A stretch of 64,000 nucleotides of DNA from Snodgrassella gandavensis (GCF_914768025.1 NZ_CAJZCE010000008.1:1-64000); one strand, 5' to 3'; positions 8,772-18,554 are shown, numbered from the stretch's first letter. Notes: generated from the sequence alone by a model not told the origin. Translations and numbers: made by a program.

Positions 8772-10243
8772 TGGGCAGGCCGGCGATAGATGAGAAATAG
8801 CAGGAAGCCGAAAGGTATGGCGGCGCTCAGGCCGGTAATGCAGCTCAGTTTAATCCAGTCCAGATAGTTGTGTACGCTGATGCTGCTGACGGGCTGCCAG
8901 CCGATGCTGATGCTGATGGCGATGGTGGCAAATACCACCAGCCATAACTGATAGGGGCGTGTGCTGGACAGGGACAGGATGTGCTTGCAGGTGTAATGTA
9001 CCATTTCGCTGCTGCGGTAAAGGAAGGATACTAGTGCGGCCAGCAGGATGCCGGCGCTGCCCCATAGCTGGATAAAGCACAGGGAGCAGGCGATGTTGAG
9101 GCCTGCTTCAAGCAGTGCCTGTGGTTTGGTGGCCTTGTAGCGGCCGGCAGCCATGATGATGGTCATGCTGGGGATGCGGCTGTTTTCGATGATGCCTACC
9201 AGTAAAAACAGGATGGCCAGTACTGGCTGGTGGTAGTTGGCATCGGTCATGTTATGGGTGTAGAGCTGCATAAAGGGTGCCAGCAGTAGGCCGGTGCAGG
9301 TGTAAACCCAGCCGAGAAAGCACATGAAGAGGCGGTTATAGCGGCAGAAGTTGTGCCGGGTACGCTCTGGGTTGGTGGTGAGGCTGTGGCCGAATATGGC
9401 CTGCATACCCTGCGACAGGGACTGTAAGGCCATTTTGATGGCGCCAAAAATCAGGGCATAGACGGCGTAAATGCTGGCGTCTTTCAGTGATAGGAAAAGG
9501 GTAATCAGTACCAGTGGGGAGCTGAATATCAGCAGGCCGGTGAGCTGGTGGGTGAGTGCATCCCAGGTTTGTTGTAGTTGGTAGGCGTTGTGTTTGTTGT
9601 AGTGCTGATTCAGGTTACGGTAGTGGTGTTTGATATAGTGGCGGTACAGCAGGAATTTGCTCGCCTGTATCAGGGTGGAGGCTATCTGTACGGTGAGGAT
9701 GTTGTAGCCGGCACTGATCAGCCAATAGCAGGCGGTAATGTTGGCGAGGATGCTGCCGGCCTGTATGGTGGATATGATGTAGGTTTTCTGGTCGGCAGTG
9801 AGCAGGGCGCGGTAGCTGCCGAAAAAAAAGAAGTCGAGGATGTTGACCGCCCCCATTACCAGTACGATGTAGAAGGTGAGGCTGGCGCTGATTTCGTTGT
9901 GGGTAAGCCAGGCAAACAGGATGGCCAGTACCAGTAGTGCGATGGCAAACAGGCTGCCGGAAATGCGATAAAAATGATGAGTGGCTGCGAGAATGCGGTT
10001 GCGTAGCTGGTTGTCGTGGGCAGTTAGTGCTTGATAGAGTGCAACGATGGCAGCGGCGCCAATACCGGCTTCAAGCAGGGTGAGGTAGGCAATGAACTGT
10101 TTGATGGAGGCGAGCATGCCGTTGGTAGCCGAACCATAGGTTACGACGATCAGTGGCGGTAGGATAAACCCGCCCAGTGCAGTTATCAGTTGCAGCAACA
10201 GATTGGCGGATATGTTTTTCAGGATAACTGCACGGGTGCTCAT
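8768..10243 (-). CDS. Polysaccharide flippase (Wzx/MOP superfamily)
   Basis: The 491-residue protein is strongly hydrophobic with about 12-14 predicted membrane helices, and an N-terminal segment (ILKNISANLLLQLITALGGFILPPLIV) of the kind seen in O-antigen and capsule flippases. It should move undecaprenyl-linked glycans across the inner membrane. It is the first gene of the operon, with a GAGG Shine-Dalgarno a few bases before the ATG. No Wzy polymerase is visible in the operon, so a single-unit glycan, a polymerase elsewhere, or polymerisation by the Stealth protein are all open. Confidence 0.9.
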   Translation of the reverse strand: MSTRAVILKNISANLLLQLITALGGFILPPLIVVTYGSATNGMLASIKQFIAYLTLLEAGIGAAAIVALYQALTAHDNQLRNRILAATHHFYRISGSLFAIALLVLAILFAWLTHNEISASLTFYIVLVMGAVNILDFFFFGSYRALLTADQKTYIISTIQAGSILANITACYWLISAGYNILTVQIASTLIQASKFLLYRHYIKHHYRNLNQHYNKHNAYQLQQTWDALTHQLTGLLIFSSPLVLITLFLSLKDASIYAVYALIFGAIKMALQSLSQGMQAIFGHSLTTNPERTRHNFCRYNRLFMCFLGWVYTCTGLLLAPFMQLYTHNMTDANYHQPVLAILFLLVGIIENSRIPSMTIIMAAGRYKATKPQALLEAGLNIACSLCFIQLWGSAGILLAALVSFLYRSSEMVHYTCKHILSLSSTRPYQLWLVVFATIAISISIGWQPVSSISVHNYLDWIKLSCITGLSAAIPFGFLLFLIYRRPAQ

Positions 10244-10275
10244 GAAGCCTCAAGAGGGTTTGCTGACTGGCAGGC

Positions 10276-11103
10276 TTAATGACAGTTACCGCTGCGCTGC
10301 ATGCGGCCATAACGGCCGGTAATGGCGTTGATATCATGCATGGCAGAGTTATCTACACCGCTAAATACAACGCGCATTTTGGCAATGCTGATGGCGGTGT
10401 GGTCAGGCTGGCTGTCACTTTCACTATCGTTACTGCTGCCACCTAAAGTAGTGATGAAGGCATCGCTGAATCCCTGCATTTTAGCGCGTGCCATTAGGCT
10501 TTCTGCATCTTCACGCCGGTTGAATACACCGAGGCTGACTTTACCTTGATTGATGCCGTAGTCAAAGCCTTGCTCTTGCAGACGGGCACGGGTGTCGCTA
10601 TCGCCACTTGAGGAGAGTGCTACCATGTAACGGGTGGGTGTGGACGCACGATGTGGTTTGGCTGGGTTGCTGGCCTGTTCAATGAAGCGACTGGTGGTAA
10701 ATGGCCAGTGGTTAAGCAAACCTTTGATGCGGTGAAAATCATCTTCTGGCAGGGTAACTGTGGCGGTACAGGTATTGGTTGTGGATGGAGGTGTTGGTGT
10801 AGCCGATTTGTCGGCGTTGGCAGGATTGTCAGTTTTTGGTTTGTTGACAGCGGCGATATCGGTTTTGCTGGTGGGTTTGGCGGCGGGCACGCTGCTACTA
10901 GTGGCTGTTTCAGCTACTTCAGCAGTATGGCGCACGCTAATGTCCGGGGTGGCGGGTGCGGCAACTTCAACCACTTCAGCAGCAGGGCTGGCGGCGCTGG
11001 CCGCAGCGGGTGAGGCAGACACGCCATGCACTAGTTTACCAGCTATCATGCTGCCGAAAACAATAATATTTAATGCTACCAAGATTGCAAACAGCCATTT
11101 CAT
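10276..11103 (-). CDS. SPOR-domain membrane protein
   Basis: The 275-residue protein has one N-terminal membrane helix (residues ~4-24), then a long Ala/Pro/Thr-rich linker. A SPOR-type domain (~157-215, RYMVALSSSG to FSDAFITTLGG) would bind denuded septal peptidoglycan glycans. A Ser-rich segment and a tail with a C-terminal cysteine follow. The topology (short cytoplasmic N-terminus, periplasmic SPOR) resembles FtsN/DedD. Its start overlaps the stop of birA-coaX (ATGA). The link with division is inferred from the domain. Confidence 0.85.
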   Translation of the reverse strand: MKWLFAILVALNIIVFGSMIAGKLVHGVSASPAAASAASPAAEVVEVAAPATPDISVRHTAEVAETATSSSVPAAKPTSKTDIAAVNKPKTDNPANADKSATPTPPSTTNTCTATVTLPEDDFHRIKGLLNHWPFTTSRFIEQASNPAKPHRASTPTRYMVALSSSGDSDTRARLQEQGFDYGINQGKVSLGVFNRREDAESLMARAKMQGFSDAFITTLGGSSNDSESDSQPDHTAISIAKMRVVFSGVDNSAMHDINAITGRYGRMQRSGNCH

Positions 11104-12827
11104 GCGTATTCAACCCAATTGAGTAAACCGTAAATCACTAAATTATCCACAATTTCAATGCGGTTGTCTAAGACAAATGTATTGGGTAGTGCCTGAGCTA
11201 CTTTATTGGCACCACCGCCGGTAATAATGATGTCGACAGGCTTGCCGGCGCCGATTTTTTGTTGTAAGCGTGCATGCATCAGGATGATGGCACCACAGAC
11301 TGCATCCATGATGCCGCTGGCCATGGCATTCGGGGTGGTGGTGGCAAAGGCATAGGGTTTGCCCAGCGGGCGGTTGAGGTTGGCTGTGCGTTTGGATAGT
11401 GCTTCTTTCATTAAATGGAATCCTGGCAGGATGCTGCCACCCAGATAATGATTGTTATCGGTAAGTGCATCTACTGTGACGGCTGTACCACAGCTAACTA
11501 CGACGCAAGCCTGACGGCTGTAGCGTCGGCTGCCAATGACGTTAAACCAGCGGTCGGCACCATGTTCGGCAGGCTTGCGGTAATGATTGTAGATGCCAAG
11601 CGCTTCTGGCATGGAAGGCAGCCACATTACCGGGCTAGGCAGAATGCTGGTGATTTGCTGCTGGCGTGTTTGGCCACAAACTGCGCAGCCGATAATGCGC
11701 TGTACGCCGGTACCATGTTTTGCCCAGTCCTGAACTAATGGTTGTAGGTCGTAATAAGCTGCTTTGCCATAGCTGAGAATACAGCCGTTTTCTACCCAGG
11801 CCCATTTGAGTTTGCTGTTGCCGGCGTCCAGCAGCAGGTAACGTTTTCTGCTGGCTTCTTCAGACTGGCCTTGTGCCGCACCGGGGCGCAGGCTGATTTC
11901 GCCGGTGACAAAGCTGCGCTCACCGCTGGCGGTTTGCAGCAGCAGGGCACCGGATGCGGCAATACCGCTGACTGTGCCTTCGGCAATGCTGCTGCCATTG
12001 GCTAACAGGTGTACCAGTTGTCCCTGATCACGGTGCAGCTGGTTGTAATCGGCCAGAAAGGGGCTGAGTCCATCCTGATTGAAACGGGGCAGGTATTGTG
12101 TCAGCCGGGACAGAATGCCCTGAAAAATCTGTGTTACCTGTGCCTGTGGCAGCAGTGACAGGATAGCGGTGGCTGTGCCCACTTGATCGGGAATGCTGAA
12201 ATTTAAGCCGATACCGATGATGGCGGTGGTTTGTTTCTGTTGTGGTACGGTTTCAATCAGAATGCCGCCGAGTTTGCTGTTATCCAGCATCAGGTCATTC
12301 GGCCATTTGATTTGTGCTGTTAGGCCGAGTTCGCGCAGGGTTTGGGCTACGGCCAGTGCCACGACCAGTGCCAAACCACCCAGTTGAGCCTGTGAGCGCT
12401 GGAATGACCAGCTTAGGCTAAACATCAGGCATTCGCCAATGCGATTTTGCCACGATTTGCCTTGACGGCCACGGCCGGCAGTCTGTTCATAGGCCAGACA
12501 GATTTGTGGCGGGGTGTCAGTAGGTGCGTGGCGCACTTGTTCCAGCAGGATGGTGTTGGTGGAGGTGGTTTGTACTAGGAGGCGGGGGGTAAAGCCATAC
12601 TGGCGGGCACAGTTGTTGAAGATGTGTTCTGGTATCAGTGCTAAGGTTTTGGTGAGCTGCCAGACGTCATTGTGCTGGCGCAATAGATGCTGGATGTGGG
12701 CAGGCATATCCTGCCAGGCTGCATTGAGCTGGGGAATTTTTCTATTTAGGGTATTTGCCAGTGTCTGGACATTATGTGCCAGACCATCGGCAAGTAGAGC
12801 CAGTAAAGGCCAAAACGGTGTGTTCAT
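11100..12827 (-). CDS. birA-coaX: Fused biotin-protein ligase BirA / type III pantothenate kinase CoaX
   Basis: The protein has 575 residues. The N-terminal ~60 residues look like a degenerate winged-helix region. The biotin ligase core follows, with EQTAGRGRQGKSW, KWPNDLML and KLGGILIE. From about residue 329 the CoaX part starts with the phosphate-binding LLLDAGNSKLKW, then HGADRWFNVIG, CGTAVTVDAL, GGSILPG and ITGGGA, all type III pantothenate kinase landmarks. It would biotinylate carboxylase BCCP and phosphorylate pantothenate, the first step of CoA synthesis. The same fusion is known in Neisseria. It is first in a two-gene operon with the SPOR gene. Confidence 0.95.
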   Translation of the reverse strand: MNTPFWPLLALLADGLAHNVQTLANTLNRKIPQLNAAWQDMPAHIQHLLRQHNDVWQLTKTLALIPEHIFNNCARQYGFTPRLLVQTTSTNTILLEQVRHAPTDTPPQICLAYEQTAGRGRQGKSWQNRIGECLMFSLSWSFQRSQAQLGGLALVVALAVAQTLRELGLTAQIKWPNDLMLDNSKLGGILIETVPQQKQTTAIIGIGLNFSIPDQVGTATAILSLLPQAQVTQIFQGILSRLTQYLPRFNQDGLSPFLADYNQLHRDQGQLVHLLANGSSIAEGTVSGIAASGALLLQTASGERSFVTGEISLRPGAAQGQSEEASRKRYLLLDAGNSKLKWAWVENGCILSYGKAAYYDLQPLVQDWAKHGTGVQRIIGCAVCGQTRQQQITSILPSPVMWLPSMPEALGIYNHYRKPAEHGADRWFNVIGSRRYSRQACVVVSCGTAVTVDALTDNNHYLGGSILPGFHLMKEALSKRTANLNRPLGKPYAFATTTPNAMASGIMDAVCGAIILMHARLQQKIGAGKPVDIIITGGGANKVAQALPNTFVLDNRIEIVDNLVIYGLLNWVEYA

Positions 12828-12917
12828 AAAATGGCATCACCATAGTTATTATCGATAACAATGGGTTAGTTCAGTATTACTGCTTCTGCTATATGACCGG
12901 ATACGGGTAGGCTGTGT

Positions 12918-12943
12918 CAACGGTTGTGCGATCACAACCGTTG
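12918..12943 (-). terminator. Perfect inverted repeat downstream of mrp
   Basis: Arms caacggttgtg and cacaaccgttg (11 bp) with loop cgat lie 45-70 bp beyond the mrp stop. There is no T-tract on either side, so the terminator role is inferred from position only; a protein-binding palindrome for birA-coaX is the alternative. Confidence 0.45.
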
Positions 12944-12988
12944 TGAATGTTATCGCATGGTTGGGGAATTGTCTCTGTTTGTTCGGGC

Positions 12989-14068
12989 TTACTCAACCAC
13001 AATTTTTGGGAAACGCTGGCTATAGTCTTTGCCCTGATCTGCCAGTGCCTGCACCAGCTTCCATGCTGCCTGTTCATACAGGCTGGCGATTTGGGGCTGC
13101 TGTTGTGCCAGTATGCAGGCGCTACCGTTATCCATGGCTTCACGTACGGCCAATGTTAACGGTAGCTGTCCTAGCAGGGGCACGTCGAGTCTGGCCGCCA
13201 GTTCTTTACCGCCATTTTGCCCGAAAATGGATTCGGCATGGCCGCATTGAGAACAAATATGCATGGACATGTTTTCGAGCACGCCGAAAATGGGAATATT
13301 GACTTTCTGGAACATATTCACGGCTTTGCGGGCATCAATCAGAGCCACATCTTGCGGTGTGGTGACGACTACTGCACCAGTAACCGGAATTTTCTGTGCC
13401 AGTGTGAGCTGGATATCGCCGGTACCGGGGGGTAAGTCGATAATCAGGTAATCCACATCGTCCCACTGGCTTTGAAACAGCAGTTGCTGTAAAGCCTGAC
13501 TTACCATCGGTCCGCGCCAGATAACTGCCTGATCGGTATCAACCAGAAAGCCTACCGACATCACTTGAATTTCACCGGCAGCCATCACTGGAATCATTTT
13601 GCCCTCATGCTGGCGTGGTTCCTGTCCGGCTACGCCAAGCATGGTGGGCTGGCTGGGGCCGTAAATATCGGCATCAAGTACGCCTACGCGTGCACCCATA
13701 CGGCTTAAAGCGACGGCCAGATTGGCGCTGGTGGTGGATTTGCCTACGCCGCCTTTGCCTGAGGCTACGGCGATGATGTTTTTAACGCCGGCAATGGTTT
13801 GTACGCCGGGCTGTACTTTGTGTTTGCCTATGGCTAGCTGCACCTGTACAAATAAGGGGGTATCGCCAAATTCGGCAGTGATGGCCTGATCGATACGCTG
13901 TTGCAGTTCATTAATGAGGTGTGCAACGGGATAGGGAAAGGTGAGGTCAAGATGAATGCCATCGCTGGCGACGGTAACGTTACTCACGGCTTTTTCACTA
14001 CCCAGAGTACGGCTACTGGCTGGAATGGTGATGCTGTTGAGTATGGTGGTAATGGATTGTGTGTTCAT
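12989..14068 (-). CDS. apbC: Iron-sulfur cluster carrier ATPase Mrp/ApbC
   Basis: The 359-residue protein carries an N-terminal DUF59/MIP18-like region, then the deviant Walker A GKGGVGKSTTSANLA near residue 110, VLDADIYGPSQP, and the CxxC pair (HICSQCGH) that bridges a transferable [4Fe-4S] cluster in a dimer. It is a ParA/MinD-superfamily NTPase that delivers Fe-S clusters to apoproteins. The gene stands alone on the minus strand, 161 bp from birA-coaX. Confidence 0.95.
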   Translation of the reverse strand: MNTQSITTILNSITIPASSRTLGSEKAVSNVTVASDGIHLDLTFPYPVAHLINELQQRIDQAITAEFGDTPLFVQVQLAIGKHKVQPGVQTIAGVKNIIAVASGKGGVGKSTTSANLAVALSRMGARVGVLDADIYGPSQPTMLGVAGQEPRQHEGKMIPVMAAGEIQVMSVGFLVDTDQAVIWRGPMVSQALQQLLFQSQWDDVDYLIIDLPPGTGDIQLTLAQKIPVTGAVVVTTPQDVALIDARKAVNMFQKVNIPIFGVLENMSMHICSQCGHAESIFGQNGGKELAARLDVPLLGQLPLTLAVREAMDNGSACILAQQQPQIASLYEQAAWKLVQALADQGKDYSQRFPKIVVE

Positions 14069-14156
14069 ATAAGTTTAATCCGCAGCTGTATTTCTGGCAC
14101 ATATTTTAGCCTATATTGGCTTGTGGCCAGCGTTTGCTTGAGGCAATGCCGGATAA

Positions 14157-14681
14157 TCAGTATGGTGGCTGGTTACCGGCAGGCTGGATGAAATTGTCAG
14201 AATCATCTATGTTTTTGTGCTGCCGGTGCCGAATCCAGAGTAAATGCAGGCACAGGCAGGCCGGATACAGTAATAGTATCGAAACGATGAGATAACGCAG
14301 ATTGTGCCATTCGACTACCATCTGGCCATGAGCCAGTGCCCATAATGCCCATAACCATTGCCACCAGGCGGGCAGGCTGAAAGCCAGCACAATCAGCAGG
14401 GCGGAGATTCTCACTGGTGTCATCGGCCAGGCCTGATGCTGCTGCATGGCACGATTCAGTTGTAGCAGGATGGAGAAAGCAAAGCTAAGGGTAAGCACCA
14501 TGCCACCATTAGCGATTACCTGTAACCAGCTGAAGGCAATGTCTGGTGATACTGGTAAACCGTTTTGCGACGCTGGCGTTTGTTCTAGTGAGATGCTGGC
14601 AACAATATTCAGGATGAAACTGTAAATCAGATCCAGCCATAATAGTAATAGCGGCCAGGTACGTTTCAATCGTTGAAACAT
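14157..14681 (-). CDS. Predicted four-helix inner-membrane protein, unknown function
   Basis: From the ATG at 14681 the frame encodes 174 residues starting MFQRLKRTWPLLLLWLDLI, with about four hydrophobic segments and a polar, charged C-terminal tail. A longer frame reaches 14915, but its extra N-terminus is low in sequence quality and has no ribosome site, so I prefer the internal start; that site is also weak. Arrangement of the helices resembles small DUF2975/DUF2569-type membrane proteins, without a motif that decides. It is 89 bp downstream (on the minus strand, upstream in transcription) of mrp. Confidence 0.6.
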   Translation of the reverse strand: MFQRLKRTWPLLLLWLDLIYSFILNIVASISLEQTPASQNGLPVSPDIAFSWLQVIANGGMVLTLSFAFSILLQLNRAMQQHQAWPMTPVRISALLIVLAFSLPAWWQWLWALWALAHGQMVVEWHNLRYLIVSILLLYPACLCLHLLWIRHRQHKNIDDSDNFIQPAGNQPPY

Positions 14682-14915
14682 TGTTGTGTAACCATGTGAA
14701 CCGATAATAATACGACAGTGTAACCATTGGTGCTGGCTGCTGTAAATGGCTGTCAGGTGGATGATTATGGTAAAAAACGGCCGATATTGTGGCTGCGCTG
14801 TTGTGCTTGCGGTCTGCAACTGGGACATATGCATGTATGCATGCTGGAATAATTTATTGTATTTGTTATTATAAACTGCCAAAGTTGCTGTATAAAAAAT
14901 AATTAATGATTGCAA

Positions 14916-15427
14916 AGTCGGGCAAATACAGGGTTGGTGCGCTGATGAGGTTTTGATGGCTGGCTGTACTGAGCTTTTGTGCCATTATTTTCTGGCTGTA
15001 TTTATGTTTTGGGTATTGATGGTTTGTCAGTTATTTGGCGGTTGCTGCTGGCAGAATATTTGGACTGCTATTTGTGTTGAATATATTTGTTTTATGTTCG
15101 GGCTGGAAAACCAGTTTGTTGTTATTTGATTTTATATGCTTTTGGGGTGTGGGGCGGTCTGATGATTTTTAATCTTTGGATATAAATTGATGCTGGTGTA
15201 TATTTTATATTGTTGAAAATTGGTGTTTTTTTTATTTATGCTGAAGCGCTTGTTAAGTTGAATGTGTATGCTTTGGGGGTGAAAAATAATTGTATTTAGA
15301 TACGGCGAATTTAATTTAGTTGAAAAATTGTAAGGATGCTAAACGGCAATTTTTGTATTTTTGGGTTAGAATAAACACTCAAATTTAGCTGATTTTTAGT
15401 TTTTTTGAATATTTTTATTTGTTTTCA
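14916..15427. other. AT-rich intergenic region upstream of fadL
   Basis: No gene is visible in about 510 bp. A candidate -10 hexamer TAGAAT lies at 15368-15373 for the plus-strand fadL transcript; I cannot see a convincing -35. The leader transcript from there would include the terminator at 15429. Confidence 0.4.
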
Positions 15428-15428
15428 G

Positions 15429-15455
15429 ACCTTTAATTAAGGTCTTTTTTGTTTT
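15429..15455 (+). terminator. Intrinsic terminator in the fadL leader
   Basis: AGACCTT-TAATT-AAGGTCT is followed by TTTTTT-G-TTTT. It has all parts of a Rho-independent terminator on the plus strand, yet it ends only about 22 bp before the fadL start. It would either end an upstream short RNA or act as an attenuator. Confidence 0.8.
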
Positions 15456-15476
15456 CTGCTTTTGAGAAAAAACACA

Positions 15477-16877
15477 ATGACAAGACGTTTGCCAGCTGTG
15501 ATGAAAATAAGCACTGTATTTATCAGTGCTGCAATGATTATTTCTCCTGTATATGCTTCTGGATATCATTTGGGTTTACAGTCTGTAACCGCGGTAGCAA
15601 CCGGTAATGCTGCGGCTGCTGAGGCTGCGGATGCAGCAACTATTGTGAATAACCCGGCCGGACTGGTGAATCTGGATGGTACACAGATCGATACTAATTT
15701 ATTTGTAATTAAGCCCGATATTAAATATCGTCATGCCCGCGGGACGTTTGCGGATGGCTCTGCTGTGCAGGGGCCTGAGCAGGACAATATTGCTAATACG
15801 GCACAATTGGTACCGCAACTGTATTTTTCCCATCGCCTGAATGATAAATGGGGTATGGGGCTAGGGGTATATATTCCGTATGCAGCCAGAACTAATGACA
15901 GTTCTGATTCGGTGCTGCGCTATAACGTGAATAAAACTAATGTGAAAGCGCTGGATATTAATCCGGCTATCGCTTATAAAATCAATGACCGACACTCGAT
16001 TGGTGTCGGGCTGATTGCGCAGTACCTGCATGCGGAAGTACAGAAATATGCTGATTTTACGCCGGTGGGCAGTGCACAGTCTGGCATTGCGCAGGCTGTA
16101 TTACATCAGAAAGCACCGGGCGCATTTGATGCGCGTGCCACGGTGAAAGGCAATGACTGGGGCTATGGCTTTAATGCTGGCTGGCTGTGGGATATTAATG
16201 ATGATGTGCGAGTAGGTGTTAGCTATCGTTCCAAGATTAAGCAGCATCTGCACGGTACCGCACGCTGGAAGCCAATGGGCAGCTATGCGAAAAACTATGC
16301 ACCGCTGTTTGAGCAGTTTGGCTTTAAGGCTCTGGAAAGTGCGCAGGTACAGATTACTACGCCGGAGGTGGTGTCGCTACATGGTATGTGGAAAGTGAAT
16401 CCGCAGTGGAATGTGTTTGGTAATGTGAGCTGGACACGTTCTTCGCGTCTGCATCAGCTAGATATTAATTTTGAGCATGATAAGGCGGTTGATCCAGTGC
16501 ATGGAGCTACTTCGAATACCACGCATATTGCCACTAATTGGCGTGATACCTATTCGGTGGGAGTAGGGGCTTCTTATCAGCAGAATCCGCGTCTACAGTG
16601 GCGCTTTGGGGTAAATTATGACCAATCGCCGGTGCGCAGCTCGGCTACGCGGCTGTCTACCATTCCGGATGGGAATCGCTGGCTGTTTGGTGCCGGTGCC
16701 AAATATGATGTGAATAAAAACGATACAGTGGCTGTGTCATATGCATATCTGCATATTCAGCAGACGCATATGAACCAGCAGGATCAGGGAGTGCATGTTT
16801 CCAGCAATGTACGAGGTGAGGCGGATTACCGTTCACATGGACATATTGCTGGTGTTTCGTATACGCACCGTTTCTAA
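15477..16877 (+). CDS. FadL/OMPP1/TodX-family outer-membrane transport protein
   Basis: I take ATG 15477 as start; the TTG at 15462 would add five residues (MRKNT). The 466-residue product has a signal peptide ending near VYAS-GYHL and a mature N-terminus with the FadL hatch signature (ATGNAAAAEAADAATIVNNPAGL). Beta-strand-rich sequence follows and the protein ends in a C-terminal Phe (SYTHRF), as needed for BAM-dependent insertion. Family members are 14-strand barrels that pass long-chain fatty acids or other hydrophobic compounds into the periplasm. It appears monocistronic. The ribosome site is weak and the leader contains an intrinsic terminator. Confidence 0.93.
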   Translation: MTRRLPAVMKISTVFISAAMIISPVYASGYHLGLQSVTAVATGNAAAAEAADAATIVNNPAGLVNLDGTQIDTNLFVIKPDIKYRHARGTFADGSAVQGPEQDNIANTAQLVPQLYFSHRLNDKWGMGLGVYIPYAARTNDSSDSVLRYNVNKTNVKALDINPAIAYKINDRHSIGVGLIAQYLHAEVQKYADFTPVGSAQSGIAQAVLHQKAPGAFDARATVKGNDWGYGFNAGWLWDINDDVRVGVSYRSKIKQHLHGTARWKPMGSYAKNYAPLFEQFGFKALESAQVQITTPEVVSLHGMWKVNPQWNVFGNVSWTRSSRLHQLDINFEHDKAVDPVHGATSNTTHIATNWRDTYSVGVGASYQQNPRLQWRFGVNYDQSPVRSSATRLSTIPDGNRWLFGAGAKYDVNKNDTVAVSYAYLHIQQTHMNQQDQGVHVSSNVRGEADYRSHGHIAGVSYTHRF

Positions 16878-17114
16878 GCTTTATCCGGACGGGCTGTTTA
16901 TGCTGAATATGGATAATTATGTTTAGTATTCAGCCTGTTCTGGTTATTTTTTGTCATAATTTGTTTTTAAATATCTAAGCCATTGAGATTAATAAATTTT
17001 AACTACAATATTGACATAAATTACAGGGGATTTTCTTTGCGCGTATCATAATCTGTCGTATGATGGTTTTGCTGTTCCATTTGGATAAAGCATTGTTAAA
17101 CATGGAGATGTATT

Positions 17115-18008
17115 ATGAATCATCAAGAAGGTTTACAAGATCCAAGAACCAAGTACTATCATCAGGATTTTTCTAAACAGTATCAGCCTGCACCGGGTCT
17201 GCAAAGCAGGATGGATCCGGTACCGGATTGTGGCGAAAAAAGCTATGAAGGTCATGGCCGTTTGTGCGGACGTAAGATTCTGGTCACCGGTGCCGATTCG
17301 GGTATTGGCCGCGCCGCAGCAATTGCCTACGCCCGTGAAGGCGCGGATTTGGCGATTAATTATTTGCCGGCTGAAGAGGAAGACGCTAAACAAGTCGCAG
17401 CACTGGTGCAGGAAGCTGGCCGTAAAGTGGTGTGTATTCCCGGTGATTTGAGTGATGAGCATTTCTGCAAACAGCTAGTGGAAAAAGCGCATATGGAGCT
17501 GGGCGGGCTGGATGGTTTGACTTTGGTTGCCGGCAAACAGACCGCAGTAGAGCGCTTCTGTGATATCAGTACGGAACAGTTGAAAAAAACATTTGAGATT
17601 AATGTATTTTCCTTGTTCTGGGTAATTCAGGCTGCTATGCCTCATTTACCTGCTGGGGCGACCATTGTTACCACCAGTTCTGTACAAGCCTTTGAGCCCA
17701 GTCCTAATCTGGTGGATTATGCAGCAACTAAAGCTGCGATTGTGGCCTTTACTCAGGCATTGGCCAAACAGGTGGCTGCAAAAGGTATCCGAGTAAATTC
17801 TGTGGCCCCGGGTCCAGTCTGGACAGCGCTGGAAATTACCGGTGGCCAGCCTACTGAAGCTATTCCGAAATTTGGTCAGAGTGAATCTGTACTTGGCCGT
17901 GCCGGTCAGCCTGCTGAACTTGCACCTACTTATGTTTTCTTGATGTCTGATGAAGCCAGCTATGTGACTGCTCAGATATACGGAGTTACAGGCGGTATCG
18001 TGCTGTAA
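17115..18008 (+). CDS. SDR-family oxidoreductase, YghA-like
   Basis: The 297-residue protein has the N-terminal extension typical of YghA/YdaD proteins ([12 protein letters not shown], then MDPVPDCGE), the NAD(P) motif [10 protein letters not shown], the SSVQAFEPS active-site serine and YAATK (Tyr-x-x-x-Lys). It ends in GVTGGIVL, a normal SDR C-terminus. E. coli YghA is an NADPH-dependent aldehyde reductase, and Bacillus homologues are general stress proteins; the substrate here is unknown. The start has GGAGATG just upstream. A strong terminator follows. Confidence 0.92.
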   Translation: MNHQEGLQDPRTKYYHQDFSKQYQPAPGLQSRMDPVPDCGEKSYEGHGRLCGRKILVTGADSGIGRAAAIAYAREGADLAINYLPAEEEDAKQVAALVQEAGRKVVCIPGDLSDEHFCKQLVEKAHMELGGLDGLTLVAGKQTAVERFCDISTEQLKKTFEINVFSLFWVIQAAMPHLPAGATIVTTSSVQAFEPSPNLVDYAATKAAIVAFTQALAKQVAAKGIRVNSVAPGPVWTALEITGGQPTEAIPKFGQSESVLGRAGQPAELAPTYVFLMSDEASYVTAQIYGVTGGIVL

Positions 18009-18035
18009 GGCAATAATCCATCTGTAATCCAGATC

Positions 18036-18109
18036 AATCCGCACTGGAACTTTCTTTCCGTACTGGCTGTGCGCCAGCCGGAGAAATGAGTTCCAGTACG
18101 GATTTTTTT
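18036..18109 (+). terminator. Long-armed terminator after the SDR gene
   Basis: Outer arms aatccgcactggaa and ttccagtacggatt (one mismatch) enclose a second short hairpin (ctggctgtgcgccag). TTTTTT follows. A branched hairpin with T-tract, on the plus strand, directly after the SDR stop. Confidence 0.85.
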
Positions 18110-18541
18110 ATTGATTTCTAATATGACTAGTGTAAGTGGTTATTTTTATATATGAATTAATTTAATATGTAAGCGTATATCTAATTTACGTGATTTATTG
18201 GCTTGTTTGTGTTTAATGTTGTTAATTTACTACATATGTTATTGTGATTAAAAATAATTTTCTCAGCAAGTTTATTTATTTGTAATGTATTTTATACAGA
18301 CTTGTCATAAAGTACGGGCTGATTAATGATGCCGGAGAGTATGAAGTTTAGCTTAAAATTAAAAATGCCAATGGGTTTATTTATCTGTATGGGATTAAAA
18401 TTGCTATGATGGATTGATTCGAATAATCAGCTTCCTATTTGAATTTGATACTTGTGCTATATCAAAGTTTGTACAAGAAATGATGTATACGCTAGATAAT
18501 ATTAATTTTTATTGTTAATTTTCAAGATGACTGTTACATGA
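18110..18541. other. AT-rich promoter region of the KAS III operon
   Basis: About 430 bp without gene relics, repeats or RNA structure that I can support. It should hold the promoter for 18555-21377. AGGAGAG at 18543-18549 is the Shine-Dalgarno of the first gene. Confidence 0.4.
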
Positions 18542-18554
18542 ATAGGAGAGACGG

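Noticed and set aside
12889-13143. 84-codon minus-strand frame overlapping mrp
   Set aside because: Overlaps the C-terminus of mrp in another frame; no domain or ribosome site.
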